From: Nanobdellota archaeon
Lineage (GTDB): Archaea > Nanobdellota > Nanobdellia > SCGC-AAA011-G17 > GW2011-AR17
NCBI GenBank assembly: GCA_030018575.1
Contig: JASEIA010000054.1
Span: forward strand, 1 to 10,524
Reading direction: 5' to 3'
DNA length: 10,524 nucleotides
The notes beneath the pieces were generated by a model, which was given only the letters and a program-made list of their open reading frames with translations, ran no database searches and was not told the DNA's origin. A program made the position numbers and the translations under genes. Positions within the stretch are counted from its first letter, which is position 1, and each line of letters begins with the position of its first letter. Shown piece after piece: positions 1 to 5,411 of the stretch.

Positions 1-251
1 AGTAGGGCAGATGCTCCAAACTCTTTGATAGAAATTGTTTTTATCTCTGATAAAACTCTTTCATGCTTTGGCTTTATTATGCCTTGAGCGGTAACTTTCC
101 CCAAGTATTTTTCAGTAATTTTTCTTGCTCTTTTTTTGTCTTTATCCCATTTTGAAGTTATCTTGTACAAATAATAGTTTTCCCCAATTTTTACAACCTG
201 TGTCCCTTCTGTTTGATACTTCTTAACCCATTCTGGGAACTTTTGTTTCAT
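1..251 (-). CDS. Transposase, N-terminal part (cut by window edge)
   Basis: The reverse strand reads open from an ATG at 251 to the window edge, giving 83 residues beginning MKQKFPEWVKKYQTEGTQVV. The pattern 'KIGENYYLYKITSKWD' followed by 'KKRARKITEKYLGKVT' and 'SIKEFGASALL' resembles the N-terminus of archaeal IS4/IS1634-like transposases, in which a short Lys-rich beta region precedes the DDE catalytic core. The catalytic residues would lie outside the window, so activity cannot be judged. A TATA-like box lies 26-35 bases upstream of the ATG and a perfect 20-bp palindrome spans the likely transcription start. Assignment rests on remembered family resemblance; the exact IS family is uncertain, and terminal inverted repeats were not identified. 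Confidence 0.6.
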   Translation of the reverse strand, partial: MKQKFPEWVKKYQTEGTQVVKIGENYYLYKITSKWDKDKKRARKITEKYLGKVTAQGIIKPKHERVLSEIKTISIKEFGASAL

Positions 252-270
252 ATTACTTAATTAAGTAATA
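251..270. repeat. Perfect 20-bp palindrome at the transposase start
   Basis: TATTACTTAATTAAGTAATA is identical to its own reverse complement. It ends on the first base of the transposase ATG and lies where transcription should begin, given the TATA-like box at 277-286. It could be an operator or part of a transposon end; nothing else in the window repeats it. Confidence 0.6.
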
Positions 271-276
271 CGAACT

Positions 277-286
277 TATATTTATA
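277..286 (-). promoter_or_regulatory. Candidate archaeal TATA box for the transposase
   Basis: On the minus strand this reads TATAAATATA-like sequence, centred about 30 bases before the ATG at 251. The expected start site about 27 bases downstream falls within the 251-270 palindrome, so the transcript would be leaderless or nearly so. The rest of the 252-373 gap shows no gene. Confidence 0.45.
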
Positions 287-373
287 CCTTTCGGTAGTGG
301 ATTTTTCTCGTCGTCAAATATAGAAAAAGGTAGATTTTGGCAACCTATGGCTTAAATTCTGAAAAGTTAGGGT

Positions 374-928
374 TTAATCAAAAAATCTGATTTTTTCATA
401 GTATTCTTCCCCGCCCTTTATTATTGCATGGTTCTTTATAATCTCTTTGATTAGCAGGTCATCAGGATTAAATTTTCCAATCTTTACGCTTATTAAATCA
501 TATATCTTTTGAACATCCTCTTTGATTTTCGGGCTTGTTGTATCAATATAAATATCAATATCGCTGCCATTTTTTTGGCTTCCTTTTGCATAGCTGCCAA
601 AAAGGAGTATTAAGCTGGCTTTGCTTCTTTTGATGATATCCTGAAATATTGGCTCCATCTCGGGATTTTTTCTTATTATATTTGCCAGCTTGTAGTTTTC
701 GGCGTTTAAAACAAATGATTTTGCCACTAGATTTTTTTTAATGAAATACAGGTGGTTTTTTCCAACTGCCTTATAGTCAAGGACATTTATCTCCCTTAGT
801 TCTGCCAGTATGGACTGCACCCTTGTAAGCGAGGTTTTAAGCTCTTTAGCCATCTCCCTGCCGTGCATCTCTTTTTTCAGCAAAAGCAGCAGCGCTTCGT
901 AGGCGTAATTGACTTTTATTTGTGTCAT
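374..928 (-). CDS. HTH-nucleotidyltransferase domain protein
   Basis: 184 residues. Residues about 1-65 look like a winged helix (…GREMAKELKTSLTRVQSIL…), suggesting DNA binding. Residues about 100-170 form a minimal nucleotidyltransferase core: 'LLFGSYAKGSQKNGSDIDIYI' contains the G111-S112 motif and D123-x-D125, the metal-binding pair of the DNA polymerase beta-like family. This architecture is known in archaea as a regulator-like or toxin-antitoxin-like protein; minimal nucleotidyltransferases paired with HEPN proteins are AMPylating antitoxins. No HEPN partner is encoded next to it here, so substrate and role are unknown. A TATA box centred 27 bases before the ATG predicts a leaderless transcript of its own, separate from the upstream same-strand genes. 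Confidence 0.75.
   Translation of the reverse strand: MTQIKVNYAYEALLLLLKKEMHGREMAKELKTSLTRVQSILAELREINVLDYKAVGKNHLYFIKKNLVAKSFVLNAENYKLANIIRKNPEMEPIFQDIIKRSKASLILLFGSYAKGSQKNGSDIDIYIDTTSPKIKEDVQKIYDLISVKIGKFNPDDLLIKEIIKNHAIIKGGEEYYEKIRFFD
380..396 (-). terminator. A/T hairpin at the end of the nucleotidyltransferase gene
   Basis: Eight-base perfect arms (AAAAAATC / GATTTTTT) with a 1-base spacer cover the last sense codons and end just inside the stop codon at 374-376. On the minus strand the second arm is a T-run, so it may help end transcription. The low-complexity composition makes chance plausible. Confidence 0.25.
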
Positions 929-950
929 ATGACTCTTAAAGAAGTCAGTA

Positions 951-960
951 GTATTTAAAG
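951..960 (-). promoter_or_regulatory. TATA box for the nucleotidyltransferase gene
   Basis: The minus strand reads CTTTAAATAC, a good archaeal TATA element, centred 27-28 bases before the ATG at 928. The box overlaps the TAA stop codon (955-957) of the upstream gene. No Shine-Dalgarno is visible, consistent with a leaderless start. Confidence 0.6.
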
Positions 961-1389
961 GTTTTGGTTTTTAGGCGGTTCATCCCTTCCTTGCTCAATT
1001 TCTCCGCTTATGACAATTTCTTCTTCATCCTTATGGATTTTTGAGATTATATCTGCCGTGACTTCGTCAACGAGCTTTCCAAGGATGTCTCTGAATTTCA
1101 GGAATTCAGGCCAAACAACCCCGTCTAAAAAGGATTTGCTCACCCTTACCATTGTGGTTGTGTACTTTTGCCTGTGATACCTGTAAGTCTTAAGGCTGTA
1201 TTTATGGCAGATGGCAACAAAGAGCTTTTTCTGCCACATATCTCCCATTGTCACGTTGTATTCTATCTCTGTATCCTCTTTTGTCTTTAACAATCTCTCT
1301 TTAGCCTGTATTGCAGACTGCCGTTCCCCTTCTGTTGCGGCTCTTTTAATCAGCGCCTCCACTTTTTGTATTTTTTCAAGTATGTCCAT
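955..1389 (-). CDS. Conserved protein of unknown function, DUF2786-like N-terminus
   Basis: 144 residues. The first ~35 residues (MDILEKIQKVEALIKRA…) form a charged helical stretch like that of DUF2786-type proteins. The central part contains 'KKLFVAICHKYSLKTYRYHR' and 'TTTMVRVSKSFLDGVVWPEF', which I recall as a conserved pattern in a small bacterial and archaeal family with no known function. The C-terminus is acidic (KDEEEIVISGEIEQ). No catalytic motif is evident. It starts 3 nt after the stop of the phosphatase gene, with only a weak ribosome site, so it is probably co-transcribed and translationally coupled with it. Confidence 0.6.
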   Translation of the reverse strand: MDILEKIQKVEALIKRAATEGERQSAIQAKERLLKTKEDTEIEYNVTMGDMWQKKLFVAICHKYSLKTYRYHRQKYTTTMVRVSKSFLDGVVWPEFLKFRDILGKLVDEVTADIISKIHKDEEEIVISGEIEQGRDEPPKNQNL

Positions 1390-1392
1390 TTT

Positions 1393-1896
1393 CTATCTAT
1401 GTAAAGGCAAAATAAATTTAGTTATAGTCTCCCAATTTACTTTCATATATGAATATATCCCTCTTGCAGGGGAATAATTCGTATATCTCTCTTTAAACTG
1501 TTTAATTGCGCCTTCAAAATTAGCTTTTTGGATAATGCCTTTATTAGCAAGATAGATTAAGGCGATAGAAGGAGCCCGTGATTCTCCCTGATTGCAATGT
1601 ATTAATACTTTTTTGGTAGATATATTCTGCTCAATAAATTGTATTGCTCGATTAATTATTGGGTCTGTATATTTTGGAGATAGTGTATTGGGCATGTCCA
1701 CAATATTAAGATAGAGGTGATTATCTTTTTCTGAGATTAAGTATTCGGGATGATTTTGGGGCAAACTGCCCTTATACCCTACTTTTCTTTGATGGCAGGG
1801 ACTTTTACAAGCATGTATTACTGCCCATTCTTCTTTAAGTTCTTGAAAGCAATTAGTTTCATTGCCAACATACAGATTTTTGAATACCTCAATCAT
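1393..1896 (-). CDS. Dual-specificity protein phosphatase family protein
   Basis: 167 residues. The active-site loop HCNQGESRAPSIALIYL matches the HCX5R signature: C101 is the nucleophile and R107 the phosphate-binding residue. D67 in 'IVDMPN' is placed to act as general acid. It begins 'IEVFKNLYVGNETNC', typical of dual-specificity/tyrosine phosphatases whose core starts with 'LYVG'. Length and motif spacing are complete, so it should be active as a phosphoprotein or other phosphomonoester phosphatase; the substrate is unknown. A GAGGT ribosome site 6 nt upstream overlaps the TGA stop of the hsdM fragment, tying its translation to that remnant. The next gene begins 3 nt downstream. Its position directly at the breakpoint of hsdM suggests it arrived with the rearrangement. 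Confidence 0.85.
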   Translation of the reverse strand: MIEVFKNLYVGNETNCFQELKEEWAVIHACKSPCHQRKVGYKGSLPQNHPEYLISEKDNHLYLNIVDMPNTLSPKYTDPIINRAIQFIEQNISTKKVLIHCNQGESRAPSIALIYLANKGIIQKANFEGAIKQFKERYTNYSPARGIYSYMKVNWETITKFILPLHR

Positions 1897-1905
1897 GCTT
1901 TAACC

Positions 1906-2292
1906 TCAAAAGGCACCCTTATCTTTATAGGCATAATTCTTAGGCAGAACGCCTTTTAATGTGGAATTATCCCTCTCAATTGCATCCATCGCATCATCAA
2001 TCAAGCCACCTATAGTCGGCTGCTTTGCATTTTTCTGCAAATAGCTCCATCTTGCCTCAGGCGGCACCCAAAACACATTTTTTGACTTATACTCATCTCT
2101 GTCTTCTGGGTCTGACAGCTTGTCTTTTTCAAGCTCTGAATGGACTTCTTCAAATGCGTCAGAAATATATTTTAAGAATATCAAGCCGAGAACAACATGC
2201 TTGTACTCGGCAGCATCCATGTTATTACGCATCTTGTCTGCCGCCTGCCAAAGCTTCTGCTCAAAGCCGAGGTTTGCGCCTGTTATAGCCAT
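1906..2292 (-). pseudogene. hsdM: Truncated type I restriction methylase subunit HsdM (N-terminal domain only)
   Basis: 128 residues that closely follow the HsdM N-terminal helical domain: 'FEQKLWQAADKMRNNMDAAE', 'YKHVVLGLIFLKYISDAFEE', 'NVFWVPPEARWSYLQKNAKQ', 'IGGLIDDAMDAIERDN' and 'LKGVLPKNYA'. A full HsdM is about 500 residues, with the AdoMet-binding and NPPF catalytic motifs after this part; all are missing. Similarity stops after 'NYA' and eight unrelated residues lead to a TGA. No hsdS or hsdR is present in the window. The reading frame and promoter are intact, so a stand-alone HsdM_N protein may still be made. It could be a dying remnant or a retained domain; methylation activity is excluded. 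Confidence 0.85.
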
Positions 2293-2320
2293 CTTTTATC
2301 ACGTGTATTTTGCCTTGCTC

Positions 2321-2330
2321 CTTTATTAAG
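2321..2330 (-). promoter_or_regulatory. Candidate TATA box for the hsdM' - phosphatase operon
   Basis: The minus strand reads CTTAATAAAG, centred about 34 bases before the hsdM ATG at 2292, giving a predicted start near 2299 and a very short leader. A CACGTG palindrome (2300-2305) sits at this start site. No other promoter-like element was seen between hsdM and the two genes after it. Confidence 0.4.
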
Positions 2331-2460
2331 TTTTGCCCGACCCAGCTTTGACGACGGAAGAATAAAAGTGCCTTCCGGTAAAGCCGGAAATTCTTATGCA
2401 GATTGCGCTTTTCTGCCTCTTTTTTCCGAAAACGCTGCGGGATTTTTCAACACCTGCCGT

Positions 2461-2476
2461 AAAAACACGTGTTTTT
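2461..2476. repeat. 16-bp palindrome upstream of the YhcG-type nuclease
   Basis: AAAAACACGTGTTTTT is self-complementary and lies about 45 bases before the predicted transcription start of the nuclease gene. The same CACGTG core appears at 2300-2305 near the divergent hsdM start. A further perfect 6-bp hairpin (TTCCGG / CCGGAA, loop 5) lies at 2373-2389. The 225-bp divergent gap otherwise shows no gene. Operator or bidirectional terminator are both possible. Confidence 0.45.
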
Positions 2477-2486
2477 TCTCAGATAG

Positions 2487-2495
2487 CTTTATGAA
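2487..2495 (+). promoter_or_regulatory. TATA box for the nuclease - metallopeptidase operon
   Basis: CTTTATGAA is centred 27 bases before the ATG at 2518, so the transcript is predicted to be leaderless. There is no Shine-Dalgarno upstream of that ATG. Confidence 0.5.
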
Positions 2496-2517
2496 CAGGA
2501 TGCAATAAACCCGCATT

Positions 2518-3645
2518 ATGCCAAAACAGCCAAACAATTACACAAAAATCCTTGAATCAGTAATAACCCAGATAGAGCAGTCAAAGCTAAGGGCTTTCTC
2601 AGAGGTGAACAAGGCGCTCTTGCAGGCGTATTGGAATATTGGAAAGGAGTTAAGTAAAACGTCAGAATACGGCAAGGCTGTTGTTGAAATGCTGTCGAGG
2701 GACCTGAGGCTTAGATTTCCCGGAGTTCGGGGATATTCTGCGGCGAATTTATGGTATATGAAGAGGTTTTATGAAGCCTATCCAATTCTCCAATCGCCGA
2801 TTGGAGAATTGCCTTCCCCTCAAAAACTGCAGACGCCGTCTGCAGAATTGCCTGCTTGCCGAAAACTCCAGACAGTGTCTGAAGAATTAGCCAATTGCCA
2901 AAAACTACAACCAGTGGTTGTAGAATTGCTATTCAAAGTTTCATGGACAAGCCATATTATTATGTTGGATATGACGCAATCTCCTGAAGAAAGGCAGTTT
3001 TATCTTACTATGTGCGCTAAAGAAAAATGGAAAGTCCAAGAGCTAAAGCGCCAAATCAACTCCTGCCTCTTCGAGCGCTACATGACTGCAGACAAGCCTG
3101 AAAAAGTAACTGCCTTAATCCCGAGGCACAAGGAAGAAGACCTCGCAAGGCACTTTAAAGACGATTACGTGCTTGAATTCCTTAACCTTGGCAATGAATA
3201 CTCTGAAAAAGAGCTTGAAGAAGCAATCCTGAACAATCTCAAGGACTTCTTCCTTGAATTCGGGAAATCATTGACATTTGTAGGCTCGCAGTATGTAATT
3301 GAAATAGACGGCAGGGAAAATAGGATTGACTTATTGTTCTTTGACAGGGAATTAAGATGCCTTGTTGCCATTGAGCTGAAGACAGGGGAATTCAAGGCAG
3401 AATATATCGGGCAGATACAAAAATATCTTGCCGCCTTAAACGAGAAAGTCCGTTTGCCCTCTGAAACAGAAAGCATAGGAATAGTCTTATGCAAATCAAA
3501 GGGTAAGGAAGAAGTGCGGTTTGCGTTGGCTGGAACAACTTCTCCTTTGAAGGTTGCCACTTACATGACTAAATTGCCTTCAACCAAAATGATATTGAAA
3601 AGGCTTGGGCAATTGACAAGAAGAAAAGAATTGGAAGAAGAATGA
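2518..3645 (+). CDS. YhcG/DUF1016-type PDDEXK nuclease-domain protein
   Basis: 375 residues. Residues about 8-88 are the DUF1016 N-terminal domain (ALLQAYWNIGKEL, RFPGVRGYSAANLWYMKRFY). Residues about 138-220 continue the family pattern (VSWTSHIIML, EKWKVQELKRQINSCLFER). Residues about 215-370 are a PDDEXK nuclease fold: D271 in 'NRIDLLFFDREL' and E286-x-K288 in 'VAIELKTGEFKAEYIGQIQK' are the catalytic residues. The family is commonly found beside type I restriction genes and other mobile DNA; its function is not settled, but nuclease activity is expected. Between the two domains, residues 91-142 are four 13-residue repeats of the form LQ(T/S/P)xx.EL(P/A)xCxK, encoded by palindromic DNA. The stop overlaps the next start by 4 nt (ATGA), indicating coupled translation. 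Confidence 0.85.
   Translation: MPKQPNNYTKILESVITQIEQSKLRAFSEVNKALLQAYWNIGKELSKTSEYGKAVVEMLSRDLRLRFPGVRGYSAANLWYMKRFYEAYPILQSPIGELPSPQKLQTPSAELPACRKLQTVSEELANCQKLQPVVVELLFKVSWTSHIIMLDMTQSPEERQFYLTMCAKEKWKVQELKRQINSCLFERYMTADKPEKVTALIPRHKEEDLARHFKDDYVLEFLNLGNEYSEKELEEAILNNLKDFFLEFGKSLTFVGSQYVIEIDGRENRIDLLFFDRELRCLVAIELKTGEFKAEYIGQIQKYLAALNEKVRLPSETESIGIVLCKSKGKEEVRFALAGTTSPLKVATYMTKLPSTKMILKRLGQLTRRKELEEE
2783..2923 (+). repeat. Four tandem 39-bp units with sequence-diverged palindromic cores
   Basis: Palindrome centres at 2797, 2836, 2875 and 2914 are exactly 39 bp apart. Each core is 9 bases + 1 + 9 bases. Left arms are CTCCAATCG, CTGCAGACG, CTCCAGACA and CTACAACCA; the right arms match them as inverted repeats, perfect in units 1, 2 and 4, with one mismatch in unit 3. 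Unit 1 extends to 14-bp arms (2783-2811). Cores are separated by 20-bp spacers beginning AATT(G/A) and ending in A-runs. Arm positions 3, 6, 7 and 9 vary between units while pairing is kept. In frame, each unit encodes 13 residues of the nuclease (residues 91-142). Confidence 0.9.
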
Positions 3646-4403
3646 ACTCAAAAGAGGTTGAGCAGGCGCTAAAGCAGCTTGCAAGTGAAACAGAGGAAGC
3701 AAAGAAGTCGGATTTCTTTAAAGATTACCTTAACATAATGTCAAGGTTCTGGGATTACTCACCTTATAACCAATTGCTTATCTATCTTCAAATGCCAAGC
3801 GCATTAAGAGTGGCAGGCTTTTATAAATGGAAGCAGTTAGGAAGAAATGTAATGAAAGGAAGCAAGGCAATAAGGATTCTTGCGCCTGCGAAAAGCAGGA
3901 AGATTAAAGAAGATAAAGAAGAAAAAATAACTTATTTCCGCCCTGTAAGCGTTTTTGACATCTCGCAGACAGAAGGCAAGCCTTTGCCTGACATTGACAT
4001 TGAAGCAGAAGGGCAAACAGAGGGCATTATTGAGAATCTATTGCACTTTTGCCAAGAGCAAAATTTTAACGTGACTTTTGAAGAATTAAGAGAAGGCCTG
4101 CACGGCTATACCTCAAATAATTCCATTGCAATAAACAAAAATAAGAGCAATAACACGCAGATTAGCGCATTGCTGCATGAAATTGCGCACGCCTTGCTGC
4201 ACAAGAATTCAAGCCTTTCAAAAGAGCAGAAAGAGATTCAGGCAGAGGCTGTTGCTTATGTTGCAGCAAGGCACTTCAATATAGAGACAAAGAGCTTTAA
4301 TTATCTGGCATTGCATGATGCGAACCATGATAAGATTATGGAAAATCTGAAAGTTATAACGGAAACAGCAAGATTAATATTAAAAGGCATTAATGCACAT
4401 TGA
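3642..4403 (+). CDS. ArdC-like N-terminal domain plus ImmA/IrrE-type zinc metallopeptidase
   Basis: 253 residues. Residues about 20-105 resemble the ArdC N-terminal single-strand-DNA-binding domain (YSPYNQLLIYLQMPSALRVA, 'WKQLGRNVMKGSKAIRILAP'). Residues about 150-215 carry a zinc-peptidase site: H179-E180-IA-H183 in 'ALLHEIAHALLHK', with E202 in 'QAEAVAYVAARHF' as likely third ligand, as in ImmA/IrrE peptidases. ArdC proteins counter restriction during plasmid entry; ImmA-type peptidases cleave repressors. Either role fits an operon with a YhcG-type nuclease. The start overlaps the nuclease stop by 4 nt, so the two products are probably made together. The HExxH site is intact. The target protein is unknown. 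Confidence 0.85.
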   Translation: MNSKEVEQALKQLASETEEAKKSDFFKDYLNIMSRFWDYSPYNQLLIYLQMPSALRVAGFYKWKQLGRNVMKGSKAIRILAPAKSRKIKEDKEEKITYFRPVSVFDISQTEGKPLPDIDIEAEGQTEGIIENLLHFCQEQNFNVTFEELREGLHGYTSNNSIAINKNKSNNTQISALLHEIAHALLHKNSSLSKEQKEIQAEAVAYVAARHFNIETKSFNYLALHDANHDKIMENLKVITETARLILKGINAH

Positions 4404-4425
4404 AAATAATAATGGAATTCACGCC

Positions 4426-4455
4426 GGAGGCTCGCCTTTTGCTTTGTTTTTTCCT
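4426..4455 (+). terminator. Short hairpin with T-rich tail after the metallopeptidase gene
   Basis: A small AGGC-TC-GCCT hairpin is followed by T-rich stretches (CTTTTGCTTTGTTTTTTCC). Archaeal termination depends mainly on such T-runs, and this lies between an accessory operon and a housekeeping operon with its own TATA box. Confidence 0.45.
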
Positions 4456-4486
4456 ATGCTTTTCTCCTCACTACTTTACCGCAATG

Positions 4487-4496
4487 TTTATAAATA
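4487..4496 (+). promoter_or_regulatory. TATA box of the ribosomal-protein operon
   Basis: TTTATAAATA is a near-ideal archaeal TATA element. The predicted start about 27 bases downstream is near 4519, almost at the ATG of the small upstream ORF (4522) and about 100 bases before eS19. Confidence 0.7.
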
Positions 4497-4521
4497 ACCC
4501 CGGTTTATCTCTATCGATAAC

Positions 4522-4614
4522 ATGGCACGAATTTATGAAGTGCCATCTCGAACATGCTGGAAACTCGAAGAGTTTCGGCACATCGAAAACGCAAGGCGTT
4601 TTCAAATGAAGTGA
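4522..4614 (+). CDS. Candidate leader peptide upstream of eS19 (30 codons)
   Basis: An ATG lies 3 bases after the predicted transcription start, suitable for leaderless initiation. It opens a 30-codon frame starting MARIYEVPSRTCW and ending in TGA (4612-4614), 4 nt before the eS19 ATG. The second copy of this leader, before eL39, also begins Met-Ala-Arg and reaches Glu-Val-Pro before stopping. The only change within the shared Ala codon is synonymous (GCA/GCG). Conservation may reflect the hairpin rather than the peptide, since the same bases form the stem. Whether it is translated is unknown. Confidence 0.3.
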   Translation: MARIYEVPSRTCWKLEEFRHIENARRFQMK

Positions 4615-4618
4615 GAAC
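4522..4618 (+). promoter_or_regulatory. Structured 5' leader of eS19 with three hairpins
   Basis: Hairpin 1: ATGGCAC (4522-4528) / GTGCCAT (4540-4546). Hairpin 2: GAAACTC (4560-4566) / GAGTTTC (4570-4576), loop GAA. Hairpin 3: GAAAACGC (4585-4592) / GCGTTTTC (4596-4603), loop AAG. All stems are perfect. The leader ends GAAGTGAGAAC directly before the ATG; GTGAG may serve as the ribosome site. Hairpin 1 and the final 11 bases recur before eL39; the 54 bp with hairpins 2 and 3 (4554-4607) do not. This may be a translational control element, or a dispersed repeat that landed in the leader. Confidence 0.55.
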
Positions 4619-5038
4619 ATGGCGACTGTATATGATGTTAAGGCAGGGGAGCTCAACAAGAAGGTTGTTGAGGAGCTGAAGAAGTCAGAGCACGTGAAGA
4701 TGCCTGAGTGGGCGCACTTCGTGAAGACAGGCGTTGCAAAGGACAGGGTTCCTGCTGACAATGACTGGTGGTTCATGAGGGCTGCTGCATTGACGAGAAG
4801 GATTTACATCCTCGGGCCGATAGGCGTTTCAAAGCTGAGGACAAAGTATGGCAGCAGGAAAAACAGGGGCGCTGCGCCTGAGAGGTTCAGGAAAGCGTCA
4901 GGAAAAATCATAAGAGTATTATTGCAGCAGCTTGAGAAGGAAGGGCTTGTCAAACAGGTTGAGAAATCAGGCCACAAGGGAAGAGTAGTTACCCCCAAGG
5001 GCAAATCCTTGCTGGACAAAGCAGTAAGGAAGAAATAG
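4619..5038 (+). CDS. rps19e: Small ribosomal subunit protein eS19
   Basis: 139 residues, the usual length for archaeal S19e. Clear family patterns: 'MATVYDVKAGELNKKVVEEL' at the N-terminus, 'PADNDWWFMRAAALTRRIYI', 'GPIGVSKLRTKYGSRKNRG' and 'GKIIRVLLQQLEKEGLV' followed by a C-terminal 'GRVVTPKGKSLLD', the winged-helix-like fold that binds the 30S head. It is the first full gene of a four-gene cluster (eS19, PDCD5, eL39, eL31) that is conserved across archaea. The ATG at 4619 is supported by the family start and by the shared GAAGTGAGAAC sequence just before it. The long hairpin-rich leader suggests translational control. Confidence 0.97.
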   Translation: MATVYDVKAGELNKKVVEELKKSEHVKMPEWAHFVKTGVAKDRVPADNDWWFMRAAALTRRIYILGPIGVSKLRTKYGSRKNRGAAPERFRKASGKIIRVLLQQLEKEGLVKQVEKSGHKGRVVTPKGKSLLDKAVRKK

Positions 5039-5043
5039 ATACA

Positions 5044-5364
5044 ATGGATGAGCTTGAAGCAATAAGGCAAAAGAAACTGCAGGAAATGCAGGAGCCTGCA
5101 CTTCAAGAAAGGATCCAGCTCCGGCAGCAGGTGGCGCAAATCGAAGGCGCCGCGAAGCTTTGGATGGATGCAGAGGCAGTGTCGAGGTACGGCACACTGA
5201 AAGCCGCGCATCCCGAGAAGGCGCTGCAGGCGGCTATATTGATTGCACAGTTTGTGCAGTCAGGCAAGATTACAAAGGTCATCACAGATGAGCAGTTAAA
5301 GGAACTGCTTATTTATCTGGATGAGAAGAAAAAGGAAACAAAAATCAATATACAGAGGAAATAA
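5044..5364 (+). CDS. PDCD5-type DNA-binding protein
   Basis: 106 residues. The start 'MDELEAIRQKKLQEMQ' and the middle 'YGTLKAAHPEKALQAAILIA' with 'GKITKVITDEQLKELLIYLD' match the PDCD5/TFAR19 family, a small three-helix bundle thought to bind DNA and, in eukaryotes, chaperonin. In archaea it usually sits directly after rps19e, as here (5 nt gap). The usual basic C-terminal end is present (KKKETKINIQRK). No Shine-Dalgarno is obvious; translation is probably coupled to eS19. The residue length is typical of the archaeal family. Confidence 0.93.
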   Translation: MDELEAIRQKKLQEMQEPALQERIQLRQQVAQIEGAAKLWMDAEAVSRYGTLKAAHPEKALQAAILIAQFVQSGKITKVITDEQLKELLIYLDEKKKETKINIQRK

Positions 5365-5365
5365 A

Positions 5366-5411
5366 ATGGCGCGAGCAACAAGCGAAGTGCCATAACGAAC
5401 GAAGTGAGAAC
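5366..5411 (+). promoter_or_regulatory. Second copy of the ATG-hairpin leader, before eL39
   Basis: ATGGCGC (5366-5372) pairs with GTGCCAT (5387-5393), including one G-U pair, around a 14-base loop. It is followed by CGAAC and GAAGTGAGAAC directly at the eL39 ATG, as in the eS19 leader. The frame from the first ATG reads MARATSEVP then TAA (5366-5395). It fills the only sizeable gap inside the cluster, just after the PDCD5 stop. Confidence 0.6.

Noticed and set aside
2025..2508. Plus-strand ORFs opposite hsdM and in the divergent gap
   Set aside because: The hsdM similarity on the minus strand is clear; the plus frames are Leu/Ser/Cys-rich and cross both promoters.
2783..2923. CRISPR-like array (regular 39-bp period, conserved and variable parts)
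   Set aside because: The variable parts are palindromic and related to each other, the array is in frame inside a nuclease gene, and no cas genes are near.
4400..4609. 69-codon plus-strand ORF across the gap after the metallopeptidase gene
   Set aside because: It crosses a T-rich terminator region and the TATA box, has Phe/Leu-rich low-complexity sequence, and lacks a ribosome site.
4522..4618. tRNA or known riboswitch in the eS19 leader
   Set aside because: The three stems do not form a cloverleaf and no known riboswitch core was recognised.
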